Source: Myxococcaceae bacterium
GTDB taxonomy: Bacteria; Myxococcota; Myxococcia; Myxococcales; Myxococcaceae
Reading direction: 5' to 3'
Length of the DNA: 64,000 bases
NCBI GenBank assembly: GCA_017881265.1
Contig: JADGRA010000006.1
Coordinates: 16,718-80,717, forward strand
Under the pieces are notes generated by a model. It saw only the letters and a program-made list of their open reading frames with translations, was not told the DNA's origin and searched no databases. This document shows positions 1 through 10,168 of this stretch, one piece after another (the stretch's first letter is position 1; every line of letters begins with the position of its first letter). A program made the position numbers and the translations under genes.

Positions 1-1
1 C

Positions 2-388
2 CTGGTGCTCGGCCGCACCGCGCACTCCTTCGCGGTGCTGAACCGCTTCCCGTACAACAATGGCCACCTGATGGTGGTGCCGCGGCGCCATCTCTCGGAC
101 TTCACGCAGCTGGGCCAGGGGGAACTGCTGGACCTGAATGGCCTGTTGCAGAGGGCGCTGCGCATCGTCCAGGCGGTGTACGGGCCCGACGGAGCCAACC
201 TCGGGATGAATGTCGGCGCCGACGCCGGGGCGGGGATTGTCGGCCACCTGCACTGGCACCTGGTGCCCCGCTGGCGGGGCGACACCAACTTCATGCCGGT
301 GCTGGCCGGGACGAAGGTGATGGTGGAGCACCTCGACCAGACGTGGCAGGCCCTGCGGCCGCGCTTCGATGAGGCTCTGTCGGCCTGA
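2..388 (+). CDS. HIT-family nucleotide hydrolase/phosphorylase, 5' end cut by the window
   Basis: The reading frame is already open at the window edge (a Leu codon precedes the first GTG at position 5), so the true start lies upstream. The visible 127 or so residues hold the histidine-triad motif HLHWHLVPRW, preceded by the NNGHLMVVPRRH strand typical of HIT proteins. The HLHWHLVPRW variant resembles the Ap4A-phosphorylase-like HIT branch. Family members hydrolyse or phosphorolyse nucleotide-phosphate linkages using the middle His of the triad. The missing N-terminus would be expected to carry the Cys pair common in this branch. The substrate cannot be read from the sequence. The next gene follows after 11 bp on the same strand, so they may be co-transcribed. 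Confidence 0.85.
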   Translation: MVLGRTAHSFAVLNRFPYNNGHLMVVPRRHLSDFTQLGQGELLDLNGLLQRALRIVQAVYGPDGANLGMNVGADAGAGIVGHLHWHLVPRWRGDTNFMPVLAGTKVMVEHLDQTWQALRPRFDEALSA

Positions 389-399
389 GGGCGCCCCGG

Positions 400-1572
400 G
401 TGTTTTCCGACTCCACGCTCGTCGTGCTTCTGGCCACCACGGCCGTCACGGCACTGCTCGCGCTGGTGCTGGTGCTGTCGCGGAAGCAGACGACGGAGGA
501 CGCCTCGAAGGCGTACCTGGCGGGCGTGCGCTACGTGCTTTCCGATGAGCCGGACGCCGCCTTTGCCGAGCTGTCGCGCGCGGCGCGCATGAATACGGCC
601 ACCTATGACACGTACTTCGCGCTGGCGGCCCTGATGCGGCGGAAGGGCGAACTCGCCTGGGCCATCCGCCTGGCGCAGAACATGCTCCTCAAGCCGGCCC
701 TTCCCCGCGACGTCCGAAGGCGGGCACAGCTGGAGCTGGCGCTGGACTACCGGCGCTCGGGAATGCAGGACCGCGCGCGCGACACCTTCGAGACGCTGCT
801 CTCGGAGGCTCCGGAGGACACCGAGGCCCTGTTGGCCTACCGACGACTGCTGGAGGAGGCGAGGGACTGGTCGCGGGCGGTGGAGGTGCAGGAGCGCCTG
901 GTGGCGACCTCCGGGGACGGCCAGGGAGTGCTTGCCCACCTGCTGTGCGAGATGGCAACCGTGTCGCGGCCGACGGATGCCCGCGCGGCGCGTGCGCTGG
1001 CGGACCGGGCGGCGGCACTGGACCCGCAGTCGGCGCACCCGCGCGTGGAGCAGGCCCGCTCGGCCCTGGCCCTGGGTCAGCGGGACGCGGCTCAGTCCGC
1101 GCTGCGCGAGGCGCTGGAGCGGGAGCCGGAGCTGGCGCCCGTCACCGGGCTGCTGCTGCTGGACGCGGGACTGTCTCCGGCCGAGGCGGCCAGCTGGTTC
1201 GCCTCGGAGGCCGAGCGCAAGGCACGCGCTGCGGGCCCCTTCACCCTGGCGCGGGCCGAGGCGCTGGTGCGGGGGGGGAAGGCGGCGCAGGCGGTGGAGA
1301 CGCTGCAGGCGTTGCTGCAGCGCGAGCCCGGTTTCCTGGAGGCACGGCGGGCGGTGGGCGAGCTGCTGTTGGCCGGTGGTCCGGTGGAGTCGCTGCGCGA
1401 CGCCTACCGGGACGTGCTGCGCACGCTGGGCGATCCCGTGCTGGCCTTCATCTGCCGGGCCTGCCAGGCCAAGTTTCCCGTGTTCTCCTTTCGCTGCCCG
1501 GGGTGCGGCGCCTGGGACCATCTCGGACGCGCTCCCTCCCAGGAATTTGACCAGGCTGCAGCGCGGGCATAA
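400..1572 (+). CDS. lapB: LapB/YciM-like TPR membrane protein with C-terminal zinc ribbon
   Basis: The protein has 390 aa from a GTG start. Residues 8-26 form one N-terminal membrane segment, followed by TPR-like helical repeats to about residue 340. A C-terminal four-cysteine rubredoxin-like knuckle follows (C352-x2-C355 and C366-x2-C369, ending in CPGCGAW). Length and order (anchor, TPRs, zinc ribbon) match LapB/YciM, which in enterobacteria controls LpxC turnover and so lipopolysaccharide synthesis. Whether it does so here is inference. A SPOR protein follows 23 bp downstream, so both may belong to an envelope operon. Confidence 0.75.
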   Translation: MFSDSTLVVLLATTAVTALLALVLVLSRKQTTEDASKAYLAGVRYVLSDEPDAAFAELSRAARMNTATYDTYFALAALMRRKGELAWAIRLAQNMLLKPALPRDVRRRAQLELALDYRRSGMQDRARDTFETLLSEAPEDTEALLAYRRLLEEARDWSRAVEVQERLVATSGDGQGVLAHLLCEMATVSRPTDARAARALADRAAALDPQSAHPRVEQARSALALGQRDAAQSALREALEREPELAPVTGLLLLDAGLSPAEAASWFASEAERKARAAGPFTLARAEALVRGGKAAQAVETLQALLQREPGFLEARRAVGELLLAGGPVESLRDAYRDVLRTLGDPVLAFICRACQAKFPVFSFRCPGCGAWDHLGRAPSQEFDQAAARA

Positions 1573-1595
1573 TCCGGAGAGGGAAACGGCGGACC

Positions 1596-2288
1596 ATGCG
1601 CGACTCGCACCGGATGAAGGAGAAGTACGACCTCTCGCTGGACAGCAGACAGGTGGTGAGTCTGCTGGCTGCCGGAATTGTCGTCCTCGGTGCCGTCTTC
1701 ACGCTGGGCGTGCTGGTGGGGCAGAAGCTGGCCGGTAGCCAGCGCACGGACCGCGCGCCAGACCTGCTGTCCGCCCTCGACCAGAAGTCCGCCGCGCTGG
1801 AGAGGGCGCGCGCTGCGCCGGCACTTACCTTCCAGGAGGAATTGACGGCGGACGCGGGCAACGCTCAGGCCGCCGCGAAGGCGAAGCCCGAGGCGGTGGC
1901 CAAGGCGGAGGCGCCCAAGGCCGGCGAGAAGAAGCCGGAGACTTCCCCCAAGCCGGCCGACGCTGGGGCAATCGCGACCCGGACGGCGCCCCCGGCAACG
2001 CCGGCCGCCGCGCCCGCGGCCGCCAAGCCGCCGTCCGGGGCAGTGCCTGGCGGGGCCTTCACCCTGCAGCTGGGGGCCAGCCCGAACCGGGAGGACGCCG
2101 AACGGATGGTGTCGCGCTTGCGCGAGAAGGGCTATGCGCCCTACATCACCACCACGGAGGTTCCCGGCAAGGGGACGTATTACCGGGTGCGGATGGGAAG
2201 CTTCGCCACGCGCGAGGCGGCCACCCGCTACCTGGAGGACTTCAAGCGAGAAACCAAGACCGAGGCATTTGTCGCCTCGACGAAATGA
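1596..2288 (+). CDS. Single-pass membrane protein with C-terminal SPOR domain
   Basis: The protein has 230 aa. A short basic cytoplasmic N-terminus precedes one membrane segment (residues about 19-42). A long Ala/Lys/Pro-rich linker (about 85-150) follows, then a SPOR domain (about 152-230: FTLQLGAS, then the YYRVRMGSF strand). SPOR domains bind denuded peptidoglycan glycans at division sites, and this anchor-linker-SPOR layout is typical of FtsN/DedD-like proteins. The exact role is not readable. GGAGAGG at 1577-1583 serves as the ribosome binding site for the ATG. Confidence 0.85.
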   Translation: MRDSHRMKEKYDLSLDSRQVVSLLAAGIVVLGAVFTLGVLVGQKLAGSQRTDRAPDLLSALDQKSAALERARAAPALTFQEELTADAGNAQAAAKAKPEAVAKAEAPKAGEKKPETSPKPADAGAIATRTAPPATPAAAPAAAKPPSGAVPGGAFTLQLGASPNREDAERMVSRLREKGYAPYITTTEVPGKGTYYRVRMGSFATREAATRYLEDFKRETKTEAFVASTK

Positions 2289-2301
2289 CGGGCCCAACCG
2301 G

Positions 2302-2664
2302 ATGCAACCACCGAAGCGCGTCGAGAAGCCCTGGGGTCACGAGCTGATTTGGGCCCACACCGAGCGGTACGTCGGGAAGCTGCTTCACATCAAGAAGGAC
2401 CAGCGCCTGTCGCTGCAGTACCACCAGCGCAAGGATGAGACCATCCACGTCCAGTCGGGCACCCTGCTGCTGGTGGTCGACGAGGGCGCCGGACTGCTGG
2501 AGAAGACGTTGAAGCCGGGCGAGAGCTACCACATCCGTCCGCTCACCAAGCACCGGATGGTGGGCGTGACGGACTGCGACGTGCTCGAGGTCAGTACGCC
2601 GGAGCTGGACGACGTGGTGCGGCTGGAGGATGCCTACGGGCGGGCGGGCACCAGCGCGCCGTGA
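2302..2664 (+). CDS. Cupin protein, mannose-6-phosphate isomerase type II-like
   Basis: The protein has 120 aa from the ATG at 2302, 13 bp after the SPOR gene. It is one cupin fold: the start KPWGHE is followed by the metal-binding pattern QYHQRKDETIHVQSG, which carries the cupin motif-1 His/His/Glu set, and then KPGESYHIRPLTKHR, which is motif 2. These match the phosphomannose isomerase type II domain that interconverts fructose-6-P and mannose-6-P, but stand-alone small cupins of this kind have various substrates. An in-frame extension upstream would overlap the SPOR gene and is arginine-rich noise, so the start at 2302 was chosen. Confidence 0.75.
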   Translation: MQPPKRVEKPWGHELIWAHTERYVGKLLHIKKDQRLSLQYHQRKDETIHVQSGTLLLVVDEGAGLLEKTLKPGESYHIRPLTKHRMVGVTDCDVLEVSTPELDDVVRLEDAYGRAGTSAP

Positions 2665-2680
2665 AGGGCGCGCCTAGACC

Positions 2681-3412
2681 CTACTTGGCCGGAGCAGCAG
2701 GCGCCGGGGTGGTGGCGGGTGCCGAGGTGGAGACCGACTCGGGCGAGCGGGTCCACCGGTCGACGTTGCCGTCGCCGTCGAGGTCCTCGCCAATGCGGTC
2801 AATCTGCCCGTTCTCCCAGAACTCCCAGTAGTCGACGCGGCCGGTGCCCTTGGTGTCGCGCTCTTTGCGCACCAGCTGTCCGTGCTCGTAGTACAGCCAG
2901 GTGTCCACCTTGCCGTCGCCGTTGAGGTCCCGTTCCTTGCGGACGACCTGCCCCTTCTCGAAGAAGATGGTCTCGTCGAATTTCCCGTCGAAGTCCAAGT
3001 CGAGCTGCTCGCGGACCTTGTTGCCGTTGATGTCGTACAGGTAGACGGCGTCGACCTTCCCATCGAAGTTGAGGTCCATCTCCTTGCGGACCAGGTGTTC
3101 GATGGGCTTGCCGTCGGCGTCCTTGACGGTGACGTAGTACTCCCAGACATCCGGCTGGCCGTCGCGGTTGAGGTCGTACTGCAGCACTTTCCGGCTCTCC
3201 ACCTTGGCGTCGAAGGTGGTGTCCATCTCTTTGCGGACGAGCTGCTCGCTGGTGCTGCCGTCCTTGCCCTTCACGGTGACCGAGTACTGCCAGACGTCCT
3301 GGGTGGCGCCGGAGGTGGGGGCCGCGTCGGGCTGCACGGCTTTGTTGCCTCCGCAGGCGGCCAGCGCCAGCGCGGCGCACAGGGGACGTTTCCAGCCAAT
3401 CCGTGGGCTCAC
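2681..3412 (-). CDS. Predicted lipoprotein with tandem Asp-rich (D-x-N-x-D-G) repeats
   Basis: The protein has 243 aa from the GTG at 3412, which has a GAGGAG ribosome binding site 9 bp upstream on the minus strand. A longer ATG at 3469 is possible but puts 19 non-signal residues first. A basic start and hydrophobic run end in the lipobox LAAC, so it is predicted to be lipidated. The mature part has about six repeats of roughly 25 residues with the pattern D-L-N-x-D-G-x-x-D-x-W followed by Y/F-E-x-G-Q-x-V-R-K-E. The acidic loops look like EF-hand or dockerin calcium loops, and the intervening strands resemble MORN/toxin-type repeats. Calcium binding is an inference. It diverges from the ribbon-helix-helix gene. 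Confidence 0.75.
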   Translation of the reverse strand: MSPRIGWKRPLCAALALAACGGNKAVQPDAAPTSGATQDVWQYSVTVKGKDGSTSEQLVRKEMDTTFDAKVESRKVLQYDLNRDGQPDVWEYYVTVKDADGKPIEHLVRKEMDLNFDGKVDAVYLYDINGNKVREQLDLDFDGKFDETIFFEKGQVVRKERDLNGDGKVDTWLYYEHGQLVRKERDTKGTGRVDYWEFWENGQIDRIGEDLDGDGNVDRWTRSPESVSTSAPATTPAPAAPAK

Positions 3413-3487
3413 GCCGAGTCTCCTCGGGCAACCGCCGCTGCCGTTCTGGCTCTCGGGGTGACCCTTCATGTACCTTCACCTACGTCC

Positions 3488-3669
3488 ATGCCACGCAAGA
3501 AGCTGTCCACCACCATCTACATTACGCCCGAGCAGAGCGAGCTGCTCAAGCAGCTGAACCAGAAGACGAAAGTTCCGGTGGCAGAATACATCCGTCAGGG
3601 CATCGACCTGGTGCTGGAGAAGTACCGCTCTCAGCTTCCGGGCCAGTCTACCTTCGACGAGTTGCGGCG

Positions 3670-3673
<4 letters not shown>
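3488..3673 (+). CDS. Small ribbon-helix-helix DNA-binding protein
   Basis: The protein has 61 aa. The N-terminal strand [12 protein letters not shown] followed by two helices ([13 protein letters not shown], then [16 protein letters not shown]) is a textbook CopG/MetJ-type ribbon-helix-helix fold. Such proteins dimerise and bind operators in the major groove. It lies directly upstream of two sugar-nucleotide genes. Its TGA stop overlaps the GTG start of the next gene (GTGA at 3670-3673), so translation is coupled. No partner toxin is present, so it is more likely a stand-alone regulator than an antitoxin. The target is unknown. Confidence 0.8.
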
Positions 3674-4664
<991 letters not shown>

Positions 4665-4668
<4 letters not shown>

Positions 4669-5591
4669 AGGTGCTGGTCAGCGGCGGTGCGGGCTTCATC
4701 GGCTCGCACGTGTGCGACGTGTTTCTGGCCGCCGGACACCAGGTGGTCGCCCTGGACAACCTCTCGAGCGGTCGCAAGGAGAACCTCGCCCCCGAGGTGA
4801 CGCTGGTGGTGGAGGACATCCGCAGCCCTGCGGCGGCGGAGGTGGTGCGGCGCGAGCGTCCGGACGTCCTGTGTCACCTGGCGGCACAGATGGACGTCCG
4901 GCGCAGCGTGTCGGACCCGCGCTTCGACGCGGACTCCAACATCCTCGGCTTCCTCAGCCTGCTGGAAGCGGCGCGGACCGCCGGGGTGGGGAAGGTGGTC
5001 TTCAGCTCGACGGGAGGAGCCATCTACGGCGAGCAGGACGTCTTCCCGGCCCCAGAGAGCCATCCCATCCGGCCGCTCTCGCCCTACGGCGTGTCCAAGG
5101 CGGCCGGCGAGCTCTACCTCGGCTACTACCGGGCCCAGTACGGGCTGAAGTCCGTGTCGCTGCGCTACGCCAACGTCTTCGGGCCGCGGCAGAACCCCCA
5201 TGGGGAGGCCGGCGTGGTGGCCATCTTCAGCGAGCGGCTGCTGCGGGGCGAGCCGTGCACCATCAACGGTTCGGGAAAGCAGACGCGGGACTTCGTCTAC
5301 GTGGCCGACGTCGCGCGGGCCAACCTGCTGGCGGCGGAGCGGGCGGCCGAGGGCCCCATCAACATCGGCACCGGAATGGAGACGGACATCACACGGCTGC
5401 ATGCGCTGCTGTCCGCGGCCGCCGGGCGGCCCGGGCCGGCGCGCTACGCCGAGGCCAAGCCCGGCGAGCAGCTGCGGTCCTGCCTGGATGCGGGCCTGGC
5501 GGCGCAGGCCCTCGGCTGGGCGCCCTCGGTGACGCTGCAAGAAGGCGTCGCGCAGACGGTGGCGTGGTTTGCCAAGCGGGCCCGCGGCTAG
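4665..5591 (+). CDS. NAD-dependent epimerase, UDP-glucose 4-epimerase (GalE)-like
   Basis: The protein has 308 aa, with its start overlapping the upstream stop. The Rossmann motif is G7-x2-G10-x2-G13, S115/T116 are the catalytic hydroxyls, and the Y141-x3-K145 pair sits in [15 protein letters not shown] and the '[11 protein letters not shown]' strand are characteristic of GalE-type and dTDP-glucose-dehydratase-type SDR enzymes. UDP-hexose 4-epimerisation is the likeliest reaction. About 77 bp separate it from lepA, and no clear terminator is visible there. Confidence 0.85.
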
Positions 5592-5668
5592 TCCGTCCGT
5601 CCCTCCCGCCGCGTGGACGCACGCCCCCCCTGATGTGTTAGGTGACCGCCCGCCGCTTGCCGTGCCCC

Positions 5669-7480
5669 ATGCCGCCCGAGAACGCCCACCTCCGCAACTT
5701 CTGCATCATCGCCCACATCGACCATGGGAAGTCGACGCTGGCGGACCGACTGCTGGAAGCCACCGGGACGCTGAGCAAGCGCGAGTCGCAGGCCCAGTTC
5801 CTCGACAACATGGAGTTGGAGCGCGAGCGGGGCATCACCATCAAGGCCCAGTCGGTGCGGATGAATTACACGGCCAAGGACGGAAAGACGTACGTCCTAA
5901 ACCTCATCGACACGCCGGGGCACGTCGACTTCGCCTACGAAGTCAGCCGGTCGCTGGCCGCCTGCGAGGGAGCGCTTCTGGTGGTGGATGCGAGCCAGGG
6001 CGTGGAGGCCCAGACGCTGGCCAACGTGTACATGGCGCTCGAGCAGGGGCTGGAGGTCATCCCGGTCATCAACAAGATTGACCTGCCGTCGGCCGACGCC
6101 GAGCGGACGCGGGCCGAAATCGAGGACGTCATCGGCATCGACGCCTCGGGGGCGTTGCCGGCCAGCGCCAAGGAGGGCATCGGCATCATCGACATCCTCG
6201 AGGCGGTGGTGAAGCGGGTGCCCCCGCCCAAGGGGGACCCGGCGGCGCCGCTCAAGGCCCTGGTGTTCGACAGCTGGTACGACAGCTACCGTGGGGTGGT
6301 GATGCTGGTTCGGGTGCTGGAGGGGACGCTCCGGAACAAGCAGGCGATTCTGCTGTTCAGCAACCAGAAGACCTTCGAGGTGCAGGAGCTCGGCGTGTTC
6401 AGCCCGTTCAGCAGCCCGGTGTCACAGCTGCAGGCCGGGGAGGTGGGTGTCCTCATCGCCGGCGTGAAGGTCATCCACGACGCGAAGGTGGGGGACACGG
6501 TCACCGAAGCCGAGCGTCCGTGCGTCACGCCCTTCCCCGGCTTCCAGGAAGTGAAGCCGATGGTCTTCAGTGGGATTTTCCCCATCGACGCCGGCGACTA
6601 CGAGGACTTGCGCGATGCGCTGGAGAAGCTGCGCCTGAACGACTCCGCCTTCACCTATGAGCCGGAGACCTCGACGGCGCTCGGCTTTGGCTTTCGCTGC
6701 GGGTACCTCGGGCTTCTGCACATGGAGATTGTGCAGGAGCGGCTGGAGCGCGAGTACAACCTGAGCCTCATCACCACCGCGCCCTCGGTGGTCTACAAGG
6801 TCTTCACCCACCAGGGGGAGCAGCTGCTGGTGGACAACCCGGCGCGCCTGCCGGCGGTGCAGAACATTGAACATCTGGAGGAGCCGCTGCTCACCTGCCA
6901 CATCCACGTCCCGGACGAGTACCTGGGCGGCGTCCTCAAGCTGTGCCAGGACCGGCGGGGCGTCCAGAAGGACATCAAATACCTCGGCACGTCCGGCAAG
7001 CGCGTGCAGGTCACCTACGCCATGCCACTGGCCGAGGTGGTGTTCGACTTCTTCGACAAGCTGAAGAGCGTGAGCCGCGGCTACGCCTCGCTGGACTATG
7101 AGTTGGCAGGCTACCAGCCGGCCGACCTGGTGAAGCTGGACATCCTCATCAACGGGGACCCGGTCGACGCCCTCAGCGTCATCGTCCACCGAGACCGGGC
7201 CTACCAACGGGGGCGGGACGTGTGCGCGCGGCTGAAGCAGGTCATCCCCAAGCAGATGTACGAGGTGGCCATCCAGGCCGCCATCGGCAGCCGCGTCATC
7301 TCCCGGGAGACCATCTCCGCGATGCGCAAGAACGTGCTGGCGAAGTGCTACGGTGGCGACATCAGCCGAAAGCGAAAGCTCTTGGAAAAACAGAAAGAAG
7401 GAAAGAAGCGGATGAAGCAGGTGGGGAGTGTGGAAATCCCCCAGGAGGCTTTCCTCGCCGTGCTCCGGACGGACGAATGA
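5669..7480 (+). CDS. lepA: Elongation factor 4 (LepA), ribosome back-translocase GTPase
   Basis: The protein has 603 aa from the ATG at 5669 ([11 protein letters not shown]), matching the usual family length. An in-frame GTG at 5642 would add nine residues and cannot be excluded, as neither has a strong Shine-Dalgarno. The P-loop AHIDHGKST, switch-[10 protein letters not shown] and NKID motifs define the translational GTPase core. The C-terminal [29 protein letters not shown] is the LepA-specific tRNA-contacting domain. EF4 acts on stalled or mistranslocated ribosomes. The stop overlaps the lepB start (ATGA, 7477-7480), the lepA-lepB pairing known in many bacteria. Confidence 0.97.
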   Translation: MPPENAHLRNFCIIAHIDHGKSTLADRLLEATGTLSKRESQAQFLDNMELERERGITIKAQSVRMNYTAKDGKTYVLNLIDTPGHVDFAYEVSRSLAACEGALLVVDASQGVEAQTLANVYMALEQGLEVIPVINKIDLPSADAERTRAEIEDVIGIDASGALPASAKEGIGIIDILEAVVKRVPPPKGDPAAPLKALVFDSWYDSYRGVVMLVRVLEGTLRNKQAILLFSNQKTFEVQELGVFSPFSSPVSQLQAGEVGVLIAGVKVIHDAKVGDTVTEAERPCVTPFPGFQEVKPMVFSGIFPIDAGDYEDLRDALEKLRLNDSAFTYEPETSTALGFGFRCGYLGLLHMEIVQERLEREYNLSLITTAPSVVYKVFTHQGEQLLVDNPARLPAVQNIEHLEEPLLTCHIHVPDEYLGGVLKLCQDRRGVQKDIKYLGTSGKRVQVTYAMPLAEVVFDFFDKLKSVSRGYASLDYELAGYQPADLVKLDILINGDPVDALSVIVHRDRAYQRGRDVCARLKQVIPKQMYEVAIQAAIGSRVISRETISAMRKNVLAKCYGGDISRKRKLLEKQKEGKKRMKQVGSVEIPQEAFLAVLRTDE

Positions 7481-8763
7481 GCGCGCCCACCGCCAGCGCC
7501 ACCGCCGGCCAGGAGGGGACCAGCTTGCGCGGCCTCCTCTCGGCCCGTCGCACCGAGGGCCAGGAGCGGCTCGGGCGCCAGCTCTACCTGCAGGACCTCC
7601 TCTGCAGCCTGTGGGCGCCGGTGACGGCCCTGGCCCTGGCCCTCATTCCCTACTTGCTGGTGGTGGAACTAAACCCGCCGAGCGCTTCTTGGGCGGCCCC
7701 AGCGATGCGCTGGCTCGGGCTGCTCGCCTTTCTGTGGTTCGTCGGGCTCCTGGGGTTTCGCCTGGTGGCCCGGCGGGCCAACTCCCTGCGCCGGCTGCGG
7801 CACGAGGCGCGCGAGGCGACCGCAGACCTGGACGCGGCGCTGCGCGCGCGGGGGGCGAAAATCGACGCCCGGGCGCGCGAGCGCCTGGTGGAACTGGCGG
7901 CCCGCACCGACGCGGCGATGCTGGGCGGGGACCCGGAAGGCCTGGAGAAGAACGTCCGGGCGCTGGCGGACGCCGGCGCTTCGCTCCCCGGCCGGCCCCG
8001 AAGCGAGACGGCGGACCTGGTCGTCGGGCTGGGCAAGGCGCTCCTAGTGGCCCTGCTCATCCGCACGGTGCTGGTGGAGCCCTTCAAAATCCCCTCCGGT
8101 TCGATGATTCCCACCCTGGAAATCGGCGACCAGATTTTCGTGAACAAGTTCATCTACGGGGTCCGCATCCCGTACCTCAACATGGTGCCGTTCCCGCTGG
8201 TGCGCCGGCCCGAACGGGGAGACGTCATCGTCTTCAACAACCCAGCGGACACCTCCAAGGACTTCATCAAGCGCGTGGTGGGCATCCCCGGCGACGTGGT
8301 GGAGATTCGCGACGACGTCGTCTACATCAACGGTCGCGAGCAACCGCGGCGGCTGCTGTCCGAGGACTTCCTGGCCTGGAAGGAGGATGCGCCCCGCGCC
8401 GACTGGTGGATTCTCGGCCTCTTCGAGAACGACTGGAGGAGCGAGCCCGACCAACTCTACGAGGAGAACCTCTCGGGTCACCTGCACCAGACGCTGCAGC
8501 GGCCGCTGCAACCGCGCTCCACCGAGACCGGGCCCTACCGGGTCCCGGACAAGTCGGTCTTCGTCATGGGCGACAACCGCGATGACAGCGCCGACAGCCG
8601 CGTCGGCTTCGGGGGCCGGGAGCGTCCGCTCTACGTCCCCTACGGCAACGTCAAGGGAAAGGCGATGATTGTGTGGCTGTCGCTCGGGCACGACGGACTC
8701 TTCTCCCAGCTCTTCGGAGGCACCGGCATCCGCACCGACCGCTTTTTTCACCCGGTGCGGTAG
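7477..8763 (+). CDS. lepB: Signal peptidase I (LepB) with long N-terminal membrane region
   Basis: The protein has 428 aa. Two membrane segments (about 50-70 and 84-103) and a cytoplasmic helical stretch precede the S26 peptidase core. That core starts with another hydrophobic helix at about 180-200. The catalytic serine is S209 in [13 protein letters not shown] and the general base is K265 in [13 protein letters not shown]. The 56-residue spacing is near the E. coli value. [11 protein letters not shown] is the conserved box E. It cleaves Sec/Tat signal peptides on the periplasmic face. An insertion of about 80 residues between the Lys box and the GDNRD box makes it larger than typical. Confidence 0.95.
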   Translation: MSAPTASATAGQEGTSLRGLLSARRTEGQERLGRQLYLQDLLCSLWAPVTALALALIPYLLVVELNPPSASWAAPAMRWLGLLAFLWFVGLLGFRLVARRANSLRRLRHEAREATADLDAALRARGAKIDARARERLVELAARTDAAMLGGDPEGLEKNVRALADAGASLPGRPRSETADLVVGLGKALLVALLIRTVLVEPFKIPSGSMIPTLEIGDQIFVNKFIYGVRIPYLNMVPFPLVRRPERGDVIVFNNPADTSKDFIKRVVGIPGDVVEIRDDVVYINGREQPRRLLSEDFLAWKEDAPRADWWILGLFENDWRSEPDQLYEENLSGHLHQTLQRPLQPRSTETGPYRVPDKSVFVMGDNRDDSADSRVGFGGRERPLYVPYGNVKGKAMIVWLSLGHDGLFSQLFGGTGIRTDRFFHPVR

Positions 8764-8840
8764 GTCCAAGGGCCCTCGGTGGGGCCGTCCACCGGGTCCC
8801 ATTGACGAGCGTCGGACCGGCACTGTACTGACTGGCCACC

Positions 8841-9260
8841 GTGCTCGGAGCCCGTGGAGCGGTTAGCCTGGTCAGCCTCTGCCTGCTCTTGGCGCTGGTT
8901 GCTGCCGGGTACGCTGGCTTCCTCTACATCCCGCTGTACCTGGACAACCTGTCCATGCGCGAGGCCGTCACCGCGGCCTTCAACCGCATGGCCGCTGACC
9001 CGGACGACGAGCGCATCCGGCTGTACCTGGTCAGCCGGGCCAACGCCATCGGCACCCACTGGGAGCGACAGGGGGCCGTCCAGGCGGAGAAGCCCGGCCT
9101 GGGGCTGACGCCAGCGGACTTCATCATTGAGCGCGAGTCCTTCACCGGGCACAGCGGACGGGTGCAGCTGGACTACCAGCGAGAATTCCGGCTCTGGCCC
9201 ACCGACACCCTCAAGACGGTCGACTTCCACGTGGAGAAGGCGGGGGCCCTGGCCCAGTGA
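8841..9260 (+). CDS. Small single-pass membrane protein of unknown function (DUF4845-like layout)
   Basis: The protein has 139 aa from a GTG. One N-terminal membrane helix (about 9-30, RGAVSLVSLCLLLALVAAGYAGFLYIPLYLDN) is followed by about 105 soluble residues presumably outside the cytoplasm. The start RGxxSL, the P-x-Y-x-D-N after the helix, and the position right after lepB recall the DUF4845 proteins that follow lepB in gammaproteobacteria. That link is by layout only. Its TGA overlaps the pyrB GTG (9257-9260). Confidence 0.6.
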   Translation: MLGARGAVSLVSLCLLLALVAAGYAGFLYIPLYLDNLSMREAVTAAFNRMAADPDDERIRLYLVSRANAIGTHWERQGAVQAEKPGLGLTPADFIIERESFTGHSGRVQLDYQREFRLWPTDTLKTVDFHVEKAGALAQ

Positions 9261-10168
9261 AGCCCCGCGCCCGGCACAGTCTGCTCACCACCGAGGGAAT
9301 GTCCCGGAGCGAGGTGGAGTCCCTCTTCGCCCGTGCGCGCGTGCATGCCCGCGGCCTGGAATCCGGCCGCTCGGTGCGCGCGCTGGAAGGCAAGGTGGTG
9401 GCCAACCTCTTCTTCGAGGCCAGCACCCGCACCCGGCTGTCCTTCGAGAGGGCCGCCAAGGCCCTCGGGGCGGACGTCCTGAATTTCACCGCCCAGGCCT
9501 CCAGCGTGGTGAAGGGCGAGACGCTGATGGACACCGTGCGCAACGTGGAAGCCATGGGCGTCGCGGCCCTCGTCATCCGCCATTCCGCCTCCGGGGCCGC
9601 CCACCTGGCCGCCCGCCACGTGCGGTGCGCGGTGGTGAATGCGGGCGATGGCACGCATGCCCACCCGTCGCAGGCGTTGCTGGACGCCTTCACGCTGCAC
9701 GAGCGCTGGGGTTCCCTTGACGGCAAGACGGTGCTCATTCTCGGCGACGTCCTCCACAGTCGCGTGGCCCGAAGCAACCTCTTCTGCCTCACCACGCTGG
9801 GGGCCCACGTCGTCTTCGCCGGGCCACCGACGCTGATGCCGGCGGGGCTGGAAGAGATGGGCGGTCGGCTGGCGCCCTCGCTCGAGGCGGCGCTGGCCGA
9901 GGCAGACGCGGTGATGGTGTTGCGCGTGCAGGGGGAGCGGCAGACGGCGGGCTACCTGCCCTCGGTGCGTGAGTACGCGAGGCTGTACGGCCTGTCCGCC
10001 GAGCGCGCCGCACGGCTGCGGCCGGGGGCGGTGGTGATGCATCCGGGCCCCGTCAACCGCGGGGTGGAGCTCGCCCCGGAGGTGGCCGACGGACCGGCCA
10101 ACGTGATTCTGGCGCAAGTCTCCCACGGCGTTGCCGTGCGGATGGCCATCCTCGAGGCCTGCGCGTGA
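9257..10168 (+). CDS. pyrB: Aspartate carbamoyltransferase catalytic subunit
   Basis: The protein has 303 aa from a GTG overlapping the previous stop. The carbamoyl-phosphate loop S56-T-R-T-R60, the swinging-loop region FTAQASSVVKGETLMDT, the HPSQALLD motif and the C-terminal MHPGPVNRG are diagnostic for PyrB rather than ornithine carbamoyltransferase. It condenses carbamoyl phosphate with aspartate, the committed pyrimidine step. No pyrI regulatory subunit is adjacent; here pyrC follows directly (GTGA overlap at 10165), as in Gram-positive-type pyrB-pyrC operons. No PyrR attenuator is evident upstream because the gene is buried in an operon. Confidence 0.97.
   Translation: MKPRARHSLLTTEGMSRSEVESLFARARVHARGLESGRSVRALEGKVVANLFFEASTRTRLSFERAAKALGADVLNFTAQASSVVKGETLMDTVRNVEAMGVAALVIRHSASGAAHLAARHVRCAVVNAGDGTHAHPSQALLDAFTLHERWGSLDGKTVLILGDVLHSRVARSNLFCLTTLGAHVVFAGPPTLMPAGLEEMGGRLAPSLEAALAEADAVMVLRVQGERQTAGYLPSVREYARLYGLSAERAARLRPGAVVMHPGPVNRGVELAPEVADGPANVILAQVSHGVAVRMAILEACA

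Noticed and set aside
2134..2301. N-terminal extension of the cupin protein
   Set aside because: It overlaps the SPOR gene in another frame and has no domain-like sequence; the ATG at 2302 matches family length.
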